A DNA stretch of 62,412 nucleotides from Lachnospiraceae bacterium (GCA_017439675.1 JAFSIQ010000015.1:1-62412); one strand, 5' to 3'; positions 8,976 through 18,655 are shown, numbered from the stretch's first letter. Numbers and translations are program-made. Notes: generated by a model from the letters alone, not told the origin.

Positions 8976-10724
8976 ATGGACAAATTTACAATCGAACCAT
9001 TTGGTGATGAGACAGGCTATACTCCAGAACCAAATTTCTCACCAGATGAACAGACCGCATATAATGACACGAATTACAATTATAGCAATGACTATGCTAG
9101 CTATGAAAATATAGGTTATGAGAATGCCGGATACGAAAACACTGGGTACAATGAGAACACGTATGCAGATTCCACTTACGGAAACCAAGGGTACGGCGTT
9201 TCAGAATATGACACCGCCTCCTACGAGGGCAATGATTATACTTCCGGTGAATATAGTGACATCAACTATGTAAATAATGATTATGGTAATACTTCATATA
9301 ACAGTGATGCTTATGCAAATACTAGCATCAACACTCCGGAATATGATGAGCCGGCTAAATACACCAACTTCGAAGATACAGAGCTCGAAGAGCTCGCTAG
9401 CGTGGACACTTCTTCTGTCACGACAAAGCCGCTCGTGAAAACTACAGACAGCCCAAAGGATTCTGTCAGCGAATCCCTATATACACCACTGATTCCTGAC
9501 AGCATGGCAAGTACCGGACGACCAAAGTCTGCACTGTCTGACGGTTCTCCTGACGACGGAGAATTAACCGCAGCAGAGCGTGCAGATATCCAACGTCAAA
9601 AGGAACGTGCCCGCCGCAAGAAGCTTGCAGCAAGAGAACGCCGAAGAAAGAAACGGATGCAACAGGCCATCATCCGCTGCAGCATTTTGCTCCTCATTGT
9701 AATTCTCTTAATTGTGGGATTAGTTGCCTTGATTAGTGGTATTGTAAAAGGTCAGAAGAAAAAGCAAAAAGAACGGGAATTATCCGAATATTATGCCACC
9801 AGTGAAATTACCACTGAAGAACCAGTAGCCAATATTGATGAAGCCATTGTGGCAAAGGAAATTCCGACAGACCGCAATGCTGCCCTTGCTATTTTGCAAG
9901 AACAGACTGCTTCCGACACCACCATGCAGAGCATTTATGACAGTGCCGCTGCATTACCGGATATTGTTTTGCAAAACCTTGCAGTGAATTCAGAGATGAA
10001 GAGTTTTGCCCTTAATTATCCAGCAATGATTAACATTGTATTTGACGGCGAATTTTCCGTGGATGTAAATGCAAACCAAGTTCCACTTTTCCTACAGTTT
10101 GATGAGCGTTGGGGATACGCAGATTATTCCACCGATATCATTGCACTTCGAGGAGCCGGACCTACCTCTCTTTCTATGGCGTATATATATTTGATGAAGG
10201 ATAACACCAAGAACCCAATCAAGATTGCAGATTATGCCACAGAGATGGGGTATCTAGACGAAAACGGCAAAACACATTGGACTCTTATGACCAATGGTGC
10301 CAAAGCACTTGGCTTGAAGTCTGAAGAAATCAACGTGGACAAGGATGCTATGGTAGAAGCATTAGAGGATGGTAAACTTCTAATCTGTAAGGTAACCGCC
10401 GGTGACTTTACAACCGAAGAAAGCTTCCTCGTTATCCGTGAATTCAAAGATGGCTTCTTCTACGTGAACGACCCGAACAGTACAGCTCGAAGCGAAGTCG
10501 GTTGGGATTTCAAACGATTACGCGGACAGATTAGCAAAATAGCAGTTTTAGAAGCAGGCGAGATTCCTGCTGATAACGGAACCACTGGCGATGACACCGG
10601 AACTACTGGTGATGATGTCGGAACCACCGGTCAAGGAGACGGAACCAGTGATGGTAACACAGGTCAGGGAAATGATAGTGCTACTAGTAACAGCGGAACT
10701 GGTCAAGATACCAACAACGAATAA
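8976..10724 (+). CDS. Membrane protein with a catalytically dead C39-like domain
   Basis: A 582-residue single-pass membrane protein. Residues 1-130 are disordered and rich in Tyr, Asn, Gly and Asp, with repeated short GYEN/GYGN-like units. A strongly basic block (about 205-230) precedes the only membrane helix (about 232-256), which places the N-terminus inside and the rest outside. Residues 365-515 look like a peptidase C39-like domain: VPLFLQFDERWG, then GAGPTSLSMAYIY, and VNDPNS near 500. In active members the second block reads GCGPTS; here Ala394 replaces the catalytic Cys, and the block where the catalytic His is expected reads DFTTEESFLVIRE. The domain is probably a binding module. 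A Gly/Thr/Asp tail follows. Monocistronic, with AGGAGG eight bases before the ATG and a strong terminator after the stop. Confidence 0.7.
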   Translation: MDKFTIEPFGDETGYTPEPNFSPDEQTAYNDTNYNYSNDYASYENIGYENAGYENTGYNENTYADSTYGNQGYGVSEYDTASYEGNDYTSGEYSDINYVNNDYGNTSYNSDAYANTSINTPEYDEPAKYTNFEDTELEELASVDTSSVTTKPLVKTTDSPKDSVSESLYTPLIPDSMASTGRPKSALSDGSPDDGELTAAERADIQRQKERARRKKLAARERRRKKRMQQAIIRCSILLLIVILLIVGLVALISGIVKGQKKKQKERELSEYYATSEITTEEPVANIDEAIVAKEIPTDRNAALAILQEQTASDTTMQSIYDSAAALPDIVLQNLAVNSEMKSFALNYPAMINIVFDGEFSVDVNANQVPLFLQFDERWGYADYSTDIIALRGAGPTSLSMAYIYLMKDNTKNPIKIADYATEMGYLDENGKTHWTLMTNGAKALGLKSEEINVDKDAMVEALEDGKLLICKVTAGDFTTEESFLVIREFKDGFFYVNDPNSTARSEVGWDFKRLRGQISKIAVLEAGEIPADNGTTGDDTGTTGDDVGTTGQGDGTSDGNTGQGNDSATSNSGTGQDTNNE

Positions 10725-10752
10725 GTCTCACATCATCATTTCTCCGGCAAGG

Positions 10753-10788
10753 AAAAAGGATTAGAACTAATTGGTTCTAATCCTTTTT
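10753..10788. terminator. Bidirectional intrinsic terminator
   Basis: AAAAAGGATTAGAAC pairs perfectly with GTTCTAATCCTTTTT over a 6-base loop. The T- and A-runs at the ends suit termination of the gene ending at 10724 and of the SulP gene ending at 10881. Confidence 0.85.
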
Positions 10789-10880
10789 CGTATCCTGTAC
10801 ATTCTCTCCGCAAGCGCTACCCAAACACTTGCTCTTGCACTTCTTTCTTGCCTTTTTATTCTTATTCACACTATCACATA

Positions 10881-12539
10881 TTACTTCACAATCTCTGCCG
10901 CACGCAATAGTGCTGCATCAATATTAGGACAAATATTTTCCTCTGTCACAATATCATACAAACCAGATTTGCGAAGTACATTTTTAGGTTGCTCATTCAC
11001 ATGAGAAAGAATCACTGTAATATTTTTATCGCGACATTTTGCAAACAACTGCTCCAAAGAATTCACTGCAGTTGCATCAATGGCATTCACGCTTCTCATG
11101 CGCAACACAAGACAGTTAGTCTTCTTTCCGAGGTCAATAGACAAGAGCTTATCTGCTGCACCGAAGAACAATGGGCCACTGATTTCATAAACTAATGTAT
11201 GCTCTGGCACCACTTTCAAGTCAATGGCATCCTTATCCTCTCCATTTTCATTCATATATGTCCATCCCTCCACGTTGGTCACATCACTCATACGCTTCAT
11301 GAATAACAGACACGCAATCACCATACCAAACTCAATGGCAACCACAAGGTCAAATACTACGGTAAGTACGAAGGTTACAACCATAACCGCAATATCACTT
11401 TTTGGCGAAGTCTTAACCACATGGACAAAGGTTCTCCAACCACACATATTATAAGCTACCATAAACAAAATCGCCGCAATAGTTGGCATGGGAATAAGTG
11501 CCGCATACGGCATTAGCACCACTAGCACCAATACCAATACAACCGCATGCACCATGCCTGCCACCGGTGTACGTCCACCATTTTTGATATTCGCTGCCGT
11601 TCTGGCAATAGCTCCTGTAGCCGGAATACCACCAAACAAGGCGGAACCGATATTACCGATACCCTGAGCAACCAACTCCATATTGGAATTGTGCTTCGAG
11701 TTGATAATACTGTCTGCAACCACGCAGGAAAGCAAAGACTCAATCGCCGCCAAAATGGCAATGGTAAATGCATCCGGTAAAACGCTACGAATCGCATCAA
11801 GCGAAAACTCTGGCATTGCAAACTTTGGCAACTCATTGCTAATTGTATACAAATCTCCAATGGTATTAGCCTCAAGCCCAAGACCTGACACCAAACCGAT
11901 ACCCACAAATACCGCAATCAAAGAACCCGGAATCACCTTATTGATGTATGGCCATACAATCAACACCACAAGACATACCGTACCCACAATCAATGCATCT
12001 GTATTGAAGGTGCCGTAATTGGCAATCAACGCCTCTATCTTTTCAATGCTCTCCACAGGAGCTTCTCCATTCTGATAGGTAACTCCGAAGAAATCTTTCA
12101 GCTGTCCAATCAAAATAGTAACCGCAATTCCCGCTGTAAAACCGGTTGTAATGGTGTAAGGAATAAAACGAATCAAATTGCCCAAACGAAGCACACCCAT
12201 AACAATCAAGAATACACCTGCAAGCAATGTTGCAAGCACCAAGCCTTCCATTCCCTGTTTAGCAACAATACCCGCTACAATGGTTGCAAATGCTGCTGTA
12301 GGACCTGCAATCTGCACCCGGCTACCACCAAAAAAGGAAATGAGAAAACCTGCGATAATCGCAGTGTAGATACCCTGTTCTGGTCCCACCCCCGAAGCCA
12401 ATGCCAACGCAATGGAAAGTGGTAAAGCAATAATTGCAACAATCACACCTGCAATCACATCCTTAGCGAACTGCTTTCCGCTATATCCTTTCATAGTCTT
12501 AAACAGCTTTGGTCTTAACACATCTTTTTTCTTTTCCAT
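10881..12539 (-). CDS. SulP/SLC26-family anion permease with STAS domain
   Basis: Membrane transporter of the SulP family, moving sulfate, bicarbonate or other anions. The first 420 residues contain about 12-14 hydrophobic segments, starting with AGVIVAIIALPLSIALALAS. The family region around AGPTAAFATIVAGI, where the substrate-binding site lies, is intact. Residues 440-545 form a STAS domain (LVYEISGPLFFGAADKL, then RSVNAIDATAVNSL). The Asp-Ala-Thr site is of the kind used for phospho-control in anti-anti-sigma relatives. The length, 552, is normal. It lies 54 bases after mntP in the same direction and may belong to that transcript. The anion is not predictable from sequence. Confidence 0.9.
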   Translation of the reverse strand: MEKKKDVLRPKLFKTMKGYSGKQFAKDVIAGVIVAIIALPLSIALALASGVGPEQGIYTAIIAGFLISFFGGSRVQIAGPTAAFATIVAGIVAKQGMEGLVLATLLAGVFLIVMGVLRLGNLIRFIPYTITTGFTAGIAVTILIGQLKDFFGVTYQNGEAPVESIEKIEALIANYGTFNTDALIVGTVCLVVLIVWPYINKVIPGSLIAVFVGIGLVSGLGLEANTIGDLYTISNELPKFAMPEFSLDAIRSVLPDAFTIAILAAIESLLSCVVADSIINSKHNSNMELVAQGIGNIGSALFGGIPATGAIARTAANIKNGGRTPVAGMVHAVVLVLVLVVLMPYAALIPMPTIAAILFMVAYNMCGWRTFVHVVKTSPKSDIAVMVVTFVLTVVFDLVVAIEFGMVIACLLFMKRMSDVTNVEGWTYMNENGEDKDAIDLKVVPEHTLVYEISGPLFFGAADKLLSIDLGKKTNCLVLRMRSVNAIDATAVNSLEQLFAKCRDKNITVILSHVNEQPKNVLRKSGLYDIVTEENICPNIDAALLRAAEIVK

Positions 12540-12593
12540 AACTTTTCTCCTTGGTAAAATTCACCTAATTCTATCTCTCGGCCCCTTATTTTG

Positions 12594-13187
12594 TCAATGC
12601 ATAAGTAGTAAAAAATGCTCCACCAAAATCTTAATACCTAATATCACTAATATGGCTCCACCAACAAATTCCGCCTTATTTCTGTATCTAGTCCCAAACA
12701 CATGACCCACATTGACTCCCACAAATGAGATAATAAATGTGGTGACTGCAATGATGCCACAACCCACAATTGTATTTCGGTACACACCTCCCGTAACCAC
12801 CTGAACCGGTACACAAGCAAAGGTAACTCCCACCGCCAAGGCATCAATGCTGGTGGCAATCGCCAACAACAGCATTTCACGAATTGCCAGAGATTCCGAT
12901 TCTTCATCCTCGTCTTTAGAGAGAGATTCCTTAATCATATCTCCACCAATAAGCACCAACAAGATAAAAGCAATCCATGGTGCCACCCGATTGATATGAG
13001 TCGAAAACTGTACTCCGAGAAGAAAACCCAAAAAAGGCATTAGTCCCTGGAAACCTCCAAACCACAATCCCACGACTATACTGTTACCAATAGTTGCCCG
13101 TGGCATGGCAAGACCTTTACAAATAGCCACCGCAAAGGCGTCCATAGACAGACCAACTGCCAACAGCAATAATGTGAATACATCCAT
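12594..13187 (-). CDS. mntP: Manganese efflux pump MntP
   Basis: Six-helix inner-membrane exporter of Mn(II) (DUF204 family), 197 residues. The two internally repeated motifs with membrane Asp residues are present: AVGLSMDAFAVAICKGLA near the start and ATSIDALAVGVTFACVP in the second half. An acidic loop with KDEDEESES separates the halves. It starts 26 bases after the stop of the response-regulator gene with a GAGGAG site, so it is probably co-transcribed with the two-component system. There is no room for the yybP-ykoY manganese riboswitch that often controls this gene, so regulation by the two-component system is an inference. Confidence 0.92.
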   Translation of the reverse strand: MDVFTLLLLAVGLSMDAFAVAICKGLAMPRATIGNSIVVGLWFGGFQGLMPFLGFLLGVQFSTHINRVAPWIAFILLVLIGGDMIKESLSKDEDEESESLAIREMLLLAIATSIDALAVGVTFACVPVQVVTGGVYRNTIVGCGIIAVTTFIISFVGVNVGHVFGTRYRNKAEFVGGAILVILGIKILVEHFLLLMH

Positions 13188-13213
13188 ACCCTCTCTCCTC
13201 TTCTACCCTTTCA

Positions 13214-13864
13214 TTACTCATCTAAACCATGCTTTACTGCATACACTGCAAGCTGGGTTCTATCCTTTAAAGATAACTTTTCTAGCACTCTTGATATATT
13301 ATTACGAACTGTTCCCTCTGCTAAGAACAGTTTTGTTGCGATTTCCTTATTGTCATACCCCTGCGCTACTAGTTTCACTATGTCCAACTCTCTGTCCGTA
13401 AAATGGCAATCGCTCTCTTGGGGCGCCACAGCCTGCTTGCTTGTTGTAGCCTGTTCCATCCGACTTTTCATCACCCTGTAAACCCCATCACCGAAAATAC
13501 TCATTCCTGCATATACGCTTTTCACAGAAGCAATCACCTTTTCATCTTCCATTTCTTTCAGTATGTATCCATCCGCTCCGCTATCCAGCGCCTTTTCTAT
13601 CGTCTCCTCATCATCAAACGTAGTCAGCACCAACACCTTAATCCTTTCACACTGCCCTTTAATGGCGCGAATCCCATACGCCCCGTCATAATCCGGCATA
13701 CGCATATCCATCAGCACCACATCTGGCTCATACACCTTACACTTTTCAAAGGCTTCCTTTCCATTTTCCGCAAGTGCCACCACTTCTATTTCACTGTCCT
13801 GCTCCAACACTGCCTTTAGTCCTTGCCGAAGTATCATAATATCGTCTGCAATCAGTACCTTCAT
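13214..13864 (-). CDS. NarL/LuxR-type response regulator
   Basis: DNA-binding partner of the histidine kinase just upstream. The receiver domain (1-120) has the acidic pair DD at 7-8, the phospho-acceptor Asp in VVLMDMRMPDYDG, the switch Thr in VLVLTTFDD and the Lys in YILKEM. The output domain (about 148-212) is a LuxR-type helix-turn-helix: LTxRELDIVKLVAQGYDNKEIA-like text with AEGTVRNNISRVLEKLSL as recognition region. 216 residues is typical. It begins 30 bases after the kinase stop with an AAGGGGG site. A candidate target is the palindrome at 17101-17119 in front of the same gene set. Confidence 0.93.
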   Translation of the reverse strand: MKVLIADDIMILRQGLKAVLEQDSEIEVVALAENGKEAFEKCKVYEPDVVLMDMRMPDYDGAYGIRAIKGQCERIKVLVLTTFDDEETIEKALDSGADGYILKEMEDEKVIASVKSVYAGMSIFGDGVYRVMKSRMEQATTSKQAVAPQESDCHFTDRELDIVKLVAQGYDNKEIATKLFLAEGTVRNNISRVLEKLSLKDRTQLAVYAVKHGLDE

Positions 13865-13894
13865 CCTTGTACCCCCTTGTATATTTCAAAATCT

Positions 13895-15181
13895 CTACTT
13901 CTTATGTAGGTTTAAATGAATCCTTGTAAGAAAACCTTCTCCCTCACCAGATATAAACCGAACGCTTCCGCCATTTCCTTCTACCCGTTCCCGAATTCCT
14001 CGAAGTCCGTTATTGTCTGTTATCTCTGAACATCCCTTTCCATCATCCGCGATTACAACCTCCACACTGTTATCATCAAACCGTAACACAATTTCCAGCT
14101 TCTTTGCCGATGCATATTTTAAACTATTGGTAATGGACTCTCTGACACAGTCATAGACAATTCTAGACAGATGTGAATACCTCTCCGAATCTTCTCCCTT
14201 TACCGTTACCTCCACTGTCATTTCTTTTACCTGATTCGCCAACTGCATTACGCCCTGAGTCACTAACTCATAGCTTTCTTCCTGACGTAATCGGTTAATG
14301 GATTCTCTAAGTTCCTTGATTCCCTTTCCTGTCAATTCCCGTGCTTGCTCTAAGTACTCACTGACCTGTTCTGTCTGGGCCTGTTCATTGGCTATACGTG
14401 CAAGCTTCATATAGGATTGAATCATAGTTAACGTATGCCCTGCAGTATCATGTACCTCCTGAGCAATGCGATTTCTTTCTCTCGAAAGAATCAGTTTCTC
14501 ATTTGTAATTTCCAACTCTCTGTTTAAATCTAGAAAACGATATTTCAACGTTGCCATGAATACACAGATGATGGATATGCCAAAACCCAATGGTGTAATA
14601 TCAAAAGAAGCCGTAATCATACCAGAAAGCTGCACCGCATTTAAAAAGACTGGTATCAACACTGACGCTATGATTAATCCCTTTGCACCATTCTCATCCT
14701 GCTCTTTGCTGAGATTGCGGTACAACGTAGCTGCCCCCAACAAAACCAACGCATACGTCACCAACACATTGGTGTAGAAGAAGATTCCGTGGCACACCTC
14801 ATCCTCATTAAATTTTGTGTAGTATAAATGATGCCAACCATTGGTTAGAACAAAAACATAGTGAAGTGCAGACAAGCCAATCGGCACGTACTTTGCAATC
14901 CCCTGTGGCTTTCCACCCGTATAGACGACAGCAAAATAATACCAAAAAGCTCCCACAAAGCAGATGCCTAGATTACCAATCACATAAGCCGCCACAACCT
15001 CCGTTTGAGTTTCTGCCAACAGCAACAAAATCTGGGACATACACCAGACCGCAACCAGCCCCTGGCATCCCAGATAAATGCGATTATATAATTCCTTTTT
15101 CCCTTTCAGGAGCAGTACCGCCATACTGACCAGCACTGCTCCGATTACTACCATATAGATAAATCCAAGTATGAATTCCAT
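13895..15181 (-). CDS. NarL-group sensor histidine kinase with multi-helix membrane input
   Basis: Membrane sensor kinase of the HisKA_3 class. The first 220 residues contain seven or so hydrophobic segments, like the 7TM histidine-kinase input domain, so the signal is probably sensed in the membrane or through small outside loops. The phospho-acceptor His is in RIAQEVHDTAGHTLTMIQSY (near 240). The ATPase domain has the N-box RESITNSLKYASA and the G-boxes ADDGKG and NNGLRGIRERV. The pair with the regulator at 13214-13864 is clear from order and spacing. The 103-base gap in front of it holds a small CACAA-ACGC-TTGTG hairpin. Confidence 0.92.
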   Translation of the reverse strand: MEFILGFIYMVVIGAVLVSMAVLLLKGKKELYNRIYLGCQGLVAVWCMSQILLLLAETQTEVVAAYVIGNLGICFVGAFWYYFAVVYTGGKPQGIAKYVPIGLSALHYVFVLTNGWHHLYYTKFNEDEVCHGIFFYTNVLVTYALVLLGAATLYRNLSKEQDENGAKGLIIASVLIPVFLNAVQLSGMITASFDITPLGFGISIICVFMATLKYRFLDLNRELEITNEKLILSRERNRIAQEVHDTAGHTLTMIQSYMKLARIANEQAQTEQVSEYLEQARELTGKGIKELRESINRLRQEESYELVTQGVMQLANQVKEMTVEVTVKGEDSERYSHLSRIVYDCVRESITNSLKYASAKKLEIVLRFDDNSVEVVIADDGKGCSEITDNNGLRGIRERVEGNGGSVRFISGEGEGFLTRIHLNLHKK

Positions 15182-15284
15182 CCCTCTACCTCTTATTCTA
15201 AACTATTCAGAATTATCAAAAACATGTCACAAACGCTTGTGTTTCAACAAATCAACACGGATAATTGCTTTCTGTTTTTCTTAC

Positions 15285-16964
15285 TTATACCTCCTTTGCC
15301 TTCTTCACTGCTAAAAGTACAAGTCCCACACCCGCTGCGAACAAGTATACCCACCATGCGATACTCAACCAAAACTCTCTTGTGAGATATAACACCAACA
15401 AAATCAAGGTGGTGGACGATGCAACCACATATCGCTTGTCATTTTTCATTGCTGATACCACCAACATAACAATTCCAATCATTCCAAGAATCATCACATT
15501 GCCAAGTTCTCCCGAAATCAAGTTGTGCAACAATAAGGTTATCAAAATAAGGCAAGTTGCCACAAAGTAAACCATGCTTAATTTGTCTTTTTTATCATAC
15601 CAAATGTAACGGAAAAGAACAATCATAATTCCAAACAGGAAACAGTACCACTCTACAAGGTAATTGTCTTTCACTTCCACAAATGGCTGATTCATAATTG
15701 CCAGAATAAATGTTACCATTGCAAAAGTGTTAAACACATTTCTTGCAATCTTATTCTTGAATAGCATTGCCACCAACAACCAATCCACTGTCACCAAAAG
15801 GAAGAATGCCATTCCCCAGAAATCTGTAGCTTTCGAACAGGTCCATAAAACAATACCATTTAACATTTGTGCTCCTGCAAAAGTGAGTAATCTGCTTTCC
15901 TTCCAGTTAACAAGCATATCCTCCAATCCATACATTAAGATGTAAAGCGCAAGAATTCCTACACCGATTATCACAGAGTACGGATTGTACATAGTTGTCC
16001 ATGTCGCATCTGCTCCATCCCACCAACTCCATGCATCAAAGAAGTAACAAAGCAACTGTCCATATGGAATCAACACCGCAGCTGCAATGGTAATACCTAT
16101 CATTTCTTTTCTTCGAAGTGCCACCATCAAAATAGTTGCAAAAACGGTTGCAATCACCAACTCTCCACCCTGGCAATCATTCCACTCCATTAAATTCACA
16201 AAGGTAAACATAGTTGCAAACATAGTGTACATAAGAGTCACACTGTTCCAAATACGAAAAGCTACATTTTTTCTAACCATCCAGGAAAGTCCTGTGGTGA
16301 GAACCGTGGTTGCCGGAAGAATAATTGCCACTATACTTTCCCAACCGACACCTAAGACATACACTGCGGACAACAATGCAAATCCAATGGTGTGAACCAG
16401 ATTCACAACACATACACAGATTTCAAAGGAGTTTTCCCATGTCTTGCGAATCTGTGCCATACAGTCCACTACTGTTAATGTCACCGTAAATGCTGCCAAC
16501 AGGCAAAGGTAGATTCCATATGTAGTCTTTGAAGCAACACATCCACTTAATAACATGCTGTCCACCAATATACTCAATGCCACGTAGTCAAACGGACTCT
16601 TGTTGTTAATCATTTTAACACCAACCGGAATTGCCATAGCGCCGCTAGCTGCGAAAACCTTAAATGCATTGCCAACCAGACCGTTTTGTACCACTCCACC
16701 CATAATCGCAATGATAAAAAAGCCAATAAACGCATTTCCCAAATGAAACAAGGTATCTGAAATCCAACCTAGCTTCTCGTTCTTAGAAAGTCCATAAGAA
16801 CCTCCAAACATGACTCCTGCCACAACCAATAATGCCAACTGTTTGACAAACAATGGCAAATACTCCCATGCGGTTGTCACAAAGATTCCTCCTGCTATCA
16901 AGATAAATATAACACCAACTACCAACAACAAAATCGATATCAGGCTCTTTTGTTTCTTTTCCAT
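15285..16964 (-). CDS. Multi-pass membrane protein, possibly DUF2157-like
   Basis: A 559-residue protein made almost wholly of membrane helices, roughly 16-18. The first 95 residues (hydrophobic SLISILLLVVGVIFILIAGG, then TAWEYLPLFVKQLALL) resemble the start of DUF2157 membrane proteins, but the match is from memory and weak. No catalytic motif is seen. The ATG at 16964 is chosen because AAAGAGGTG precedes it at proper distance; the nine-codon-longer form has no such site. It lies upstream of the histidine kinase in the same direction, and its promoter carries a palindrome, so it may be part of the same signalling unit, either as an input or as a target. Confidence 0.65.
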   Translation of the reverse strand: MEKKQKSLISILLLVVGVIFILIAGGIFVTTAWEYLPLFVKQLALLVVAGVMFGGSYGLSKNEKLGWISDTLFHLGNAFIGFFIIAIMGGVVQNGLVGNAFKVFAASGAMAIPVGVKMINNKSPFDYVALSILVDSMLLSGCVASKTTYGIYLCLLAAFTVTLTVVDCMAQIRKTWENSFEICVCVVNLVHTIGFALLSAVYVLGVGWESIVAIILPATTVLTTGLSWMVRKNVAFRIWNSVTLMYTMFATMFTFVNLMEWNDCQGGELVIATVFATILMVALRRKEMIGITIAAAVLIPYGQLLCYFFDAWSWWDGADATWTTMYNPYSVIIGVGILALYILMYGLEDMLVNWKESRLLTFAGAQMLNGIVLWTCSKATDFWGMAFFLLVTVDWLLVAMLFKNKIARNVFNTFAMVTFILAIMNQPFVEVKDNYLVEWYCFLFGIMIVLFRYIWYDKKDKLSMVYFVATCLILITLLLHNLISGELGNVMILGMIGIVMLVVSAMKNDKRYVVASSTTLILLVLYLTREFWLSIAWWVYLFAAGVGLVLLAVKKAKEV

Positions 16965-17076
16965 GATAAACACCTCTTTCTCTCTACTCATCTTTCATAA
17001 TTTCACATTGATTTCTGCAACCACTTTGTCTTTCACCACCCTCTGCTTTGTGGCATTTCCTCGTTGCTATGGTCTA

Positions 17077-17119
17077 AGTATATGAGAAAAAGTCTTTTAC
17101 TGTCAGATGTCATCTGTCA
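17077..17119 (-). promoter_or_regulatory. Promoter with palindromic operator for the membrane-protein/two-component unit
   Basis: On the minus strand CTGACA (17101-17106) and TATACT (17077-17082) are 18 bases apart. The -35 box is the end of a near-perfect palindrome, TGACAGATGACATCTGACA (8 of 9 pairs), at 17101-17119. A regulator bound there would cover or touch the -35 box. Confidence 0.55.
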
Positions 17120-17138
17120 CTATCTGCACAAAAAAAGA

Positions 17139-17156
17139 CAGTGACATTTGTCACTG
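17139..17156 (-). terminator. Intrinsic terminator after the AGCS symporter gene
   Basis: CAGTGACA and TGTCACTG form a perfect stem with a tiny loop. On the minus strand TCTTTTTTT follows. It sits about 75 bases past the stop at 17231. Confidence 0.8.
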
Positions 17157-17230
17157 CCTTCTCTCTTAATATGTATCTTCCATTTCATACATACATCGCA
17201 GACAAATCCGGTCCACAACACCCGCCTACA

Positions 17231-18655
17231 TTAATCAGCAATCTCACCATTCTTGCGGCGCTTAAAGAAATCCTTTGTCTCCTTCGCAACCACACCAGAA
17301 AGTGCAAACAATGCAATCATATTTGGAATTGCCATCATACCGTTGAAGATATCAGCGATAGTCCATACAGCCGATACCGTCATATACGGTCCGATGAATA
17401 CCGCAACAATATAAATCCAACGGTATACCTTCACACTCTTCATCTTTCCACCGGTTAAGTACTCCAGACATCTCTCTGAGTAATAGTCCCATCCAAGAAT
17501 AGTTGTAAATGCAAAGAATACTAGGCAGAGCATCAACAAAAATGCAGATAACTGTGTCGGAATCGGAAGTCCATTCTGGAATGCATAAGTTGTAATCTGG
17601 ACACCCTCCAAACCTTCCACCTGATAAGCACCAGTAAGTACAATAGACAGACCTGTCATAGTACAGATAACAATCGTATCAATAAATGTACCGGTCATAG
17701 ATACAAGCCCCTGACGAACCGGCTCCTTTGTCTGAGCGGCTGCCGCTGCAATCGGTGCAGAACCCAGACCCGCCTCATTTGAGAAAATCCCACGGGCAAC
17801 ACCCTTTTGCATTGCAACGAACATACTACCAACAACACCACCAGTTACAGCCTGTGGATTAAAGGCTGCTTTCACTATCGTTACAATTGCTCCCGGCACT
17901 TCTGTAATGTTACAAATAATCAATCCCACTGCTATCACAACATAGATAATAGCCATAAACGGTACTACAATCTCAGAAACCTTTGCAATTCTCTTAACTC
18001 CACCAATTAAAACCAATGCAACACAGATGCTTAATACCAACGAAGCAATCACAACAGTCCATGAAATTTCTCCAACAGCTGGAAGTGTTACTGTCCAGCT
18101 CTTACTTGGATCAAAAAAGTTCTGAATTGCTGATGATATGCCATTTACCTGTGTAAATGTTCCGATACCAAGCAAACCAGCACACACACCAAAGAATGCG
18201 AAAAGCTTACCTAACCATTTCCACTTTGGACCCATCCCCTTCTCAATGTAGTAAAAAGGTCCACCAAGCGCATGTTTATTCTCATCTATCACACGATATT
18301 TAACAGCCAACAAGCCCTCTGAATACTTCGTTGCCATTCCAAGAAACGCGGCTACAACCATCCAGAACAAAGCACCCGGACCACCAGTACCAATCGCTGT
18401 CGCTACACCGACAATGTTACCAGTTCCAATTGTAGCAGAAAGTGCAGTACAAAGCGCACCAAAGGAAGTCACCTCACCTTCGGCGTCATCTTCATTCTTC
18501 ACCATCCACTTAAGTGCCAACGGAAGCTTATGAATCTGTAATACCCCTACTCGAATTGTGAGCAAAAGACCACCTGCCATAATCAATACCATAAGAGGCA
18601 CACCCCAGACAAAATCGTCGATTGCCACTAAAATGTTGTTAAAACTTTCCCACAT
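17231..18655 (-). CDS. Sodium:alanine/glycine symporter, AGCS family
   Basis: Membrane symporter that takes up alanine, glycine or a similar amino acid with sodium. 474 residues with 10-11 helices. The family signature is in FSNEAGLGSAPIAAAAAQT and the N-terminal GTGNIVGVATAIGTGGPGA region is intact. The opening WGVPLMVLIMAGGLLLTIRV is typical. GGAGG stands just before the ATG. It is flanked by its own terminator and that of the DUF805 gene, so it is probably transcribed alone. Exact substrate is not predictable. Confidence 0.93.
   Translation of the reverse strand: MWESFNNILVAIDDFVWGVPLMVLIMAGGLLLTIRVGVLQIHKLPLALKWMVKNEDDAEGEVTSFGALCTALSATIGTGNIVGVATAIGTGGPGALFWMVVAAFLGMATKYSEGLLAVKYRVIDENKHALGGPFYYIEKGMGPKWKWLGKLFAFFGVCAGLLGIGTFTQVNGISSAIQNFFDPSKSWTVTLPAVGEISWTVVIASLVLSICVALVLIGGVKRIAKVSEIVVPFMAIIYVVIAVGLIICNITEVPGAIVTIVKAAFNPQAVTGGVVGSMFVAMQKGVARGIFSNEAGLGSAPIAAAAAQTKEPVRQGLVSMTGTFIDTIVICTMTGLSIVLTGAYQVEGLEGVQITTYAFQNGLPIPTQLSAFLLMLCLVFFAFTTILGWDYYSERCLEYLTGGKMKSVKVYRWIYIVAVFIGPYMTVSAVWTIADIFNGMMAIPNMIALFALSGVVAKETKDFFKRRKNGEIAD

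Noticed and set aside
13188-13213. yybP-ykoY manganese riboswitch before mntP
   Set aside because: Only 26 bases lie between the genes; no room for it.
15226-15241. CACAA-ACGC-TTGTG small hairpin between the membrane-protein and kinase genes
   Set aside because: Short stem, no T-run, no start site nearby. Could be chance.
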